From Dyadobacter sp. MSC1_007 (GTDB lineage: Bacteria; Bacteroidota; Bacteroidia; Cytophagales; Spirosomataceae), in contig NZ_JAMOZL010000002.1 of NCBI RefSeq assembly GCF_023667495.1, positions 124,001-188,000 on the forward strand: a DNA stretch of 64,000 nt, read 5' to 3'. Position 1 is the stretch's first letter. Every line of letters starts with the position of its first letter. The notes beneath the pieces were generated by a model. That model worked only from the letters and a program-made list of their open reading frames with translations. It searched no databases and was not told where the DNA came from. The translations under genes and the position numbers were made by a program. Shown here piece by piece: positions 63,897 to 64,000 of this stretch.

Positions 63897-64000
63897 GATC
63901 TTGAATTTAGGTTAAGAGAAAATCGACTTGATTAATTCTTACAAAAACTGTGCGCGGAGCGTTGGAGTAAGAAATTTTTCCAGGGTCCGCAAATTTTCCA

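Noticed and set aside
1..64000. tRNA, rRNA, CRISPR, IS elements and prophage
   Set aside because: No repeat-spacer array, transposase, integrase or tRNA-like cloverleaf was seen on reading through both strands, though a covariance search would be needed to exclude short RNAs.

Overview
The window looks like chromosomal DNA of a member of the Bacteroidota, probably the Cytophagales (a Dyadobacter-like genome is my best guess). The grounds are two complete ECF sigma / FecR / SusC / SusD sets, four secreted proteins ending in type IX secretion (T9SS) sorting domains, promoters resembling the Bacteroidota TTTG...TAnnTTTG type, and a flexirubin-free crtI-crtB-crtZ-lycopene cyclase carotenoid operon. 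The taxonomic call rests on family recognition, not on a search. I see no rRNA, tRNA, CRISPR array or insertion sequence.

Layout. 1-11.4 kb: the 3' end of a hybrid histidine kinase, a lipoprotein alpha/beta hydrolase, a 1965-residue GH74-like enzyme with Ig-like, malectin-like and CBM3 modules, a toxin-antitoxin-like pair, a T9SS-secreted ice-binding-like protein and an AraC-type regulator. 11.8-18.8 kb: first sigma/FecR/SusC/SusD set. 18.9-22.7 kb: an orphan sensor kinase and a MacB/FtsX-type permease. 22.9-42.6 kb: second sigma/FecR/SusC/SusD set, followed in the same direction by three large secreted proteins: a lyase-like enzyme with CBM3 modules, a beta-helix giant with no sorting domain, and a small partner that does carry one. 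42.7-49.4 kb: housekeeping and stress genes (csaA, an ArsR/SRPBCC/hydrolase operon, a TetR/membrane-protein operon, a TfoX-like protein, a thioredoxin-like protein, an AhpD-like protein and a Crp/Fnr regulator). 49.6-54.2 kb: carotenoid operon with a divergent MerR/B12-binding regulator. 54.3-64 kb: a low-complexity secreted protein, two convergent GH13 enzymes, a rhodanese/TlpA pair, selD-mnmH (selenium modification of tRNA), a DUF4369-TlpA protein, an Fpg/Nei glycosylase without zinc-finger cysteines, and a DUF3606 protein.

How the genes fit together. The two Sus sets should import glycans under sigma/anti-sigma control. The two CBM3-bearing enzymes share a C-terminal cassette (Ig-like, CBM3, CBM3, sorting domain) that would hold different catalytic heads on cellulose-like surfaces. 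The crt genes should make zeaxanthin from phytoene, and their divergent regulator keeps the two histidine motifs expected of a cobalamin photoreceptor. Several small operons have palindromes on top of recognisable promoter elements, so local autoregulation can be read from the sequence. The observations I rate highest are the split beta-helix/sorting-domain pair, the CarH-like crt switch, the toxin-antitoxin-like pair, and active-site or metal-site departures in the GH13, Fpg and rhodanese-like proteins.
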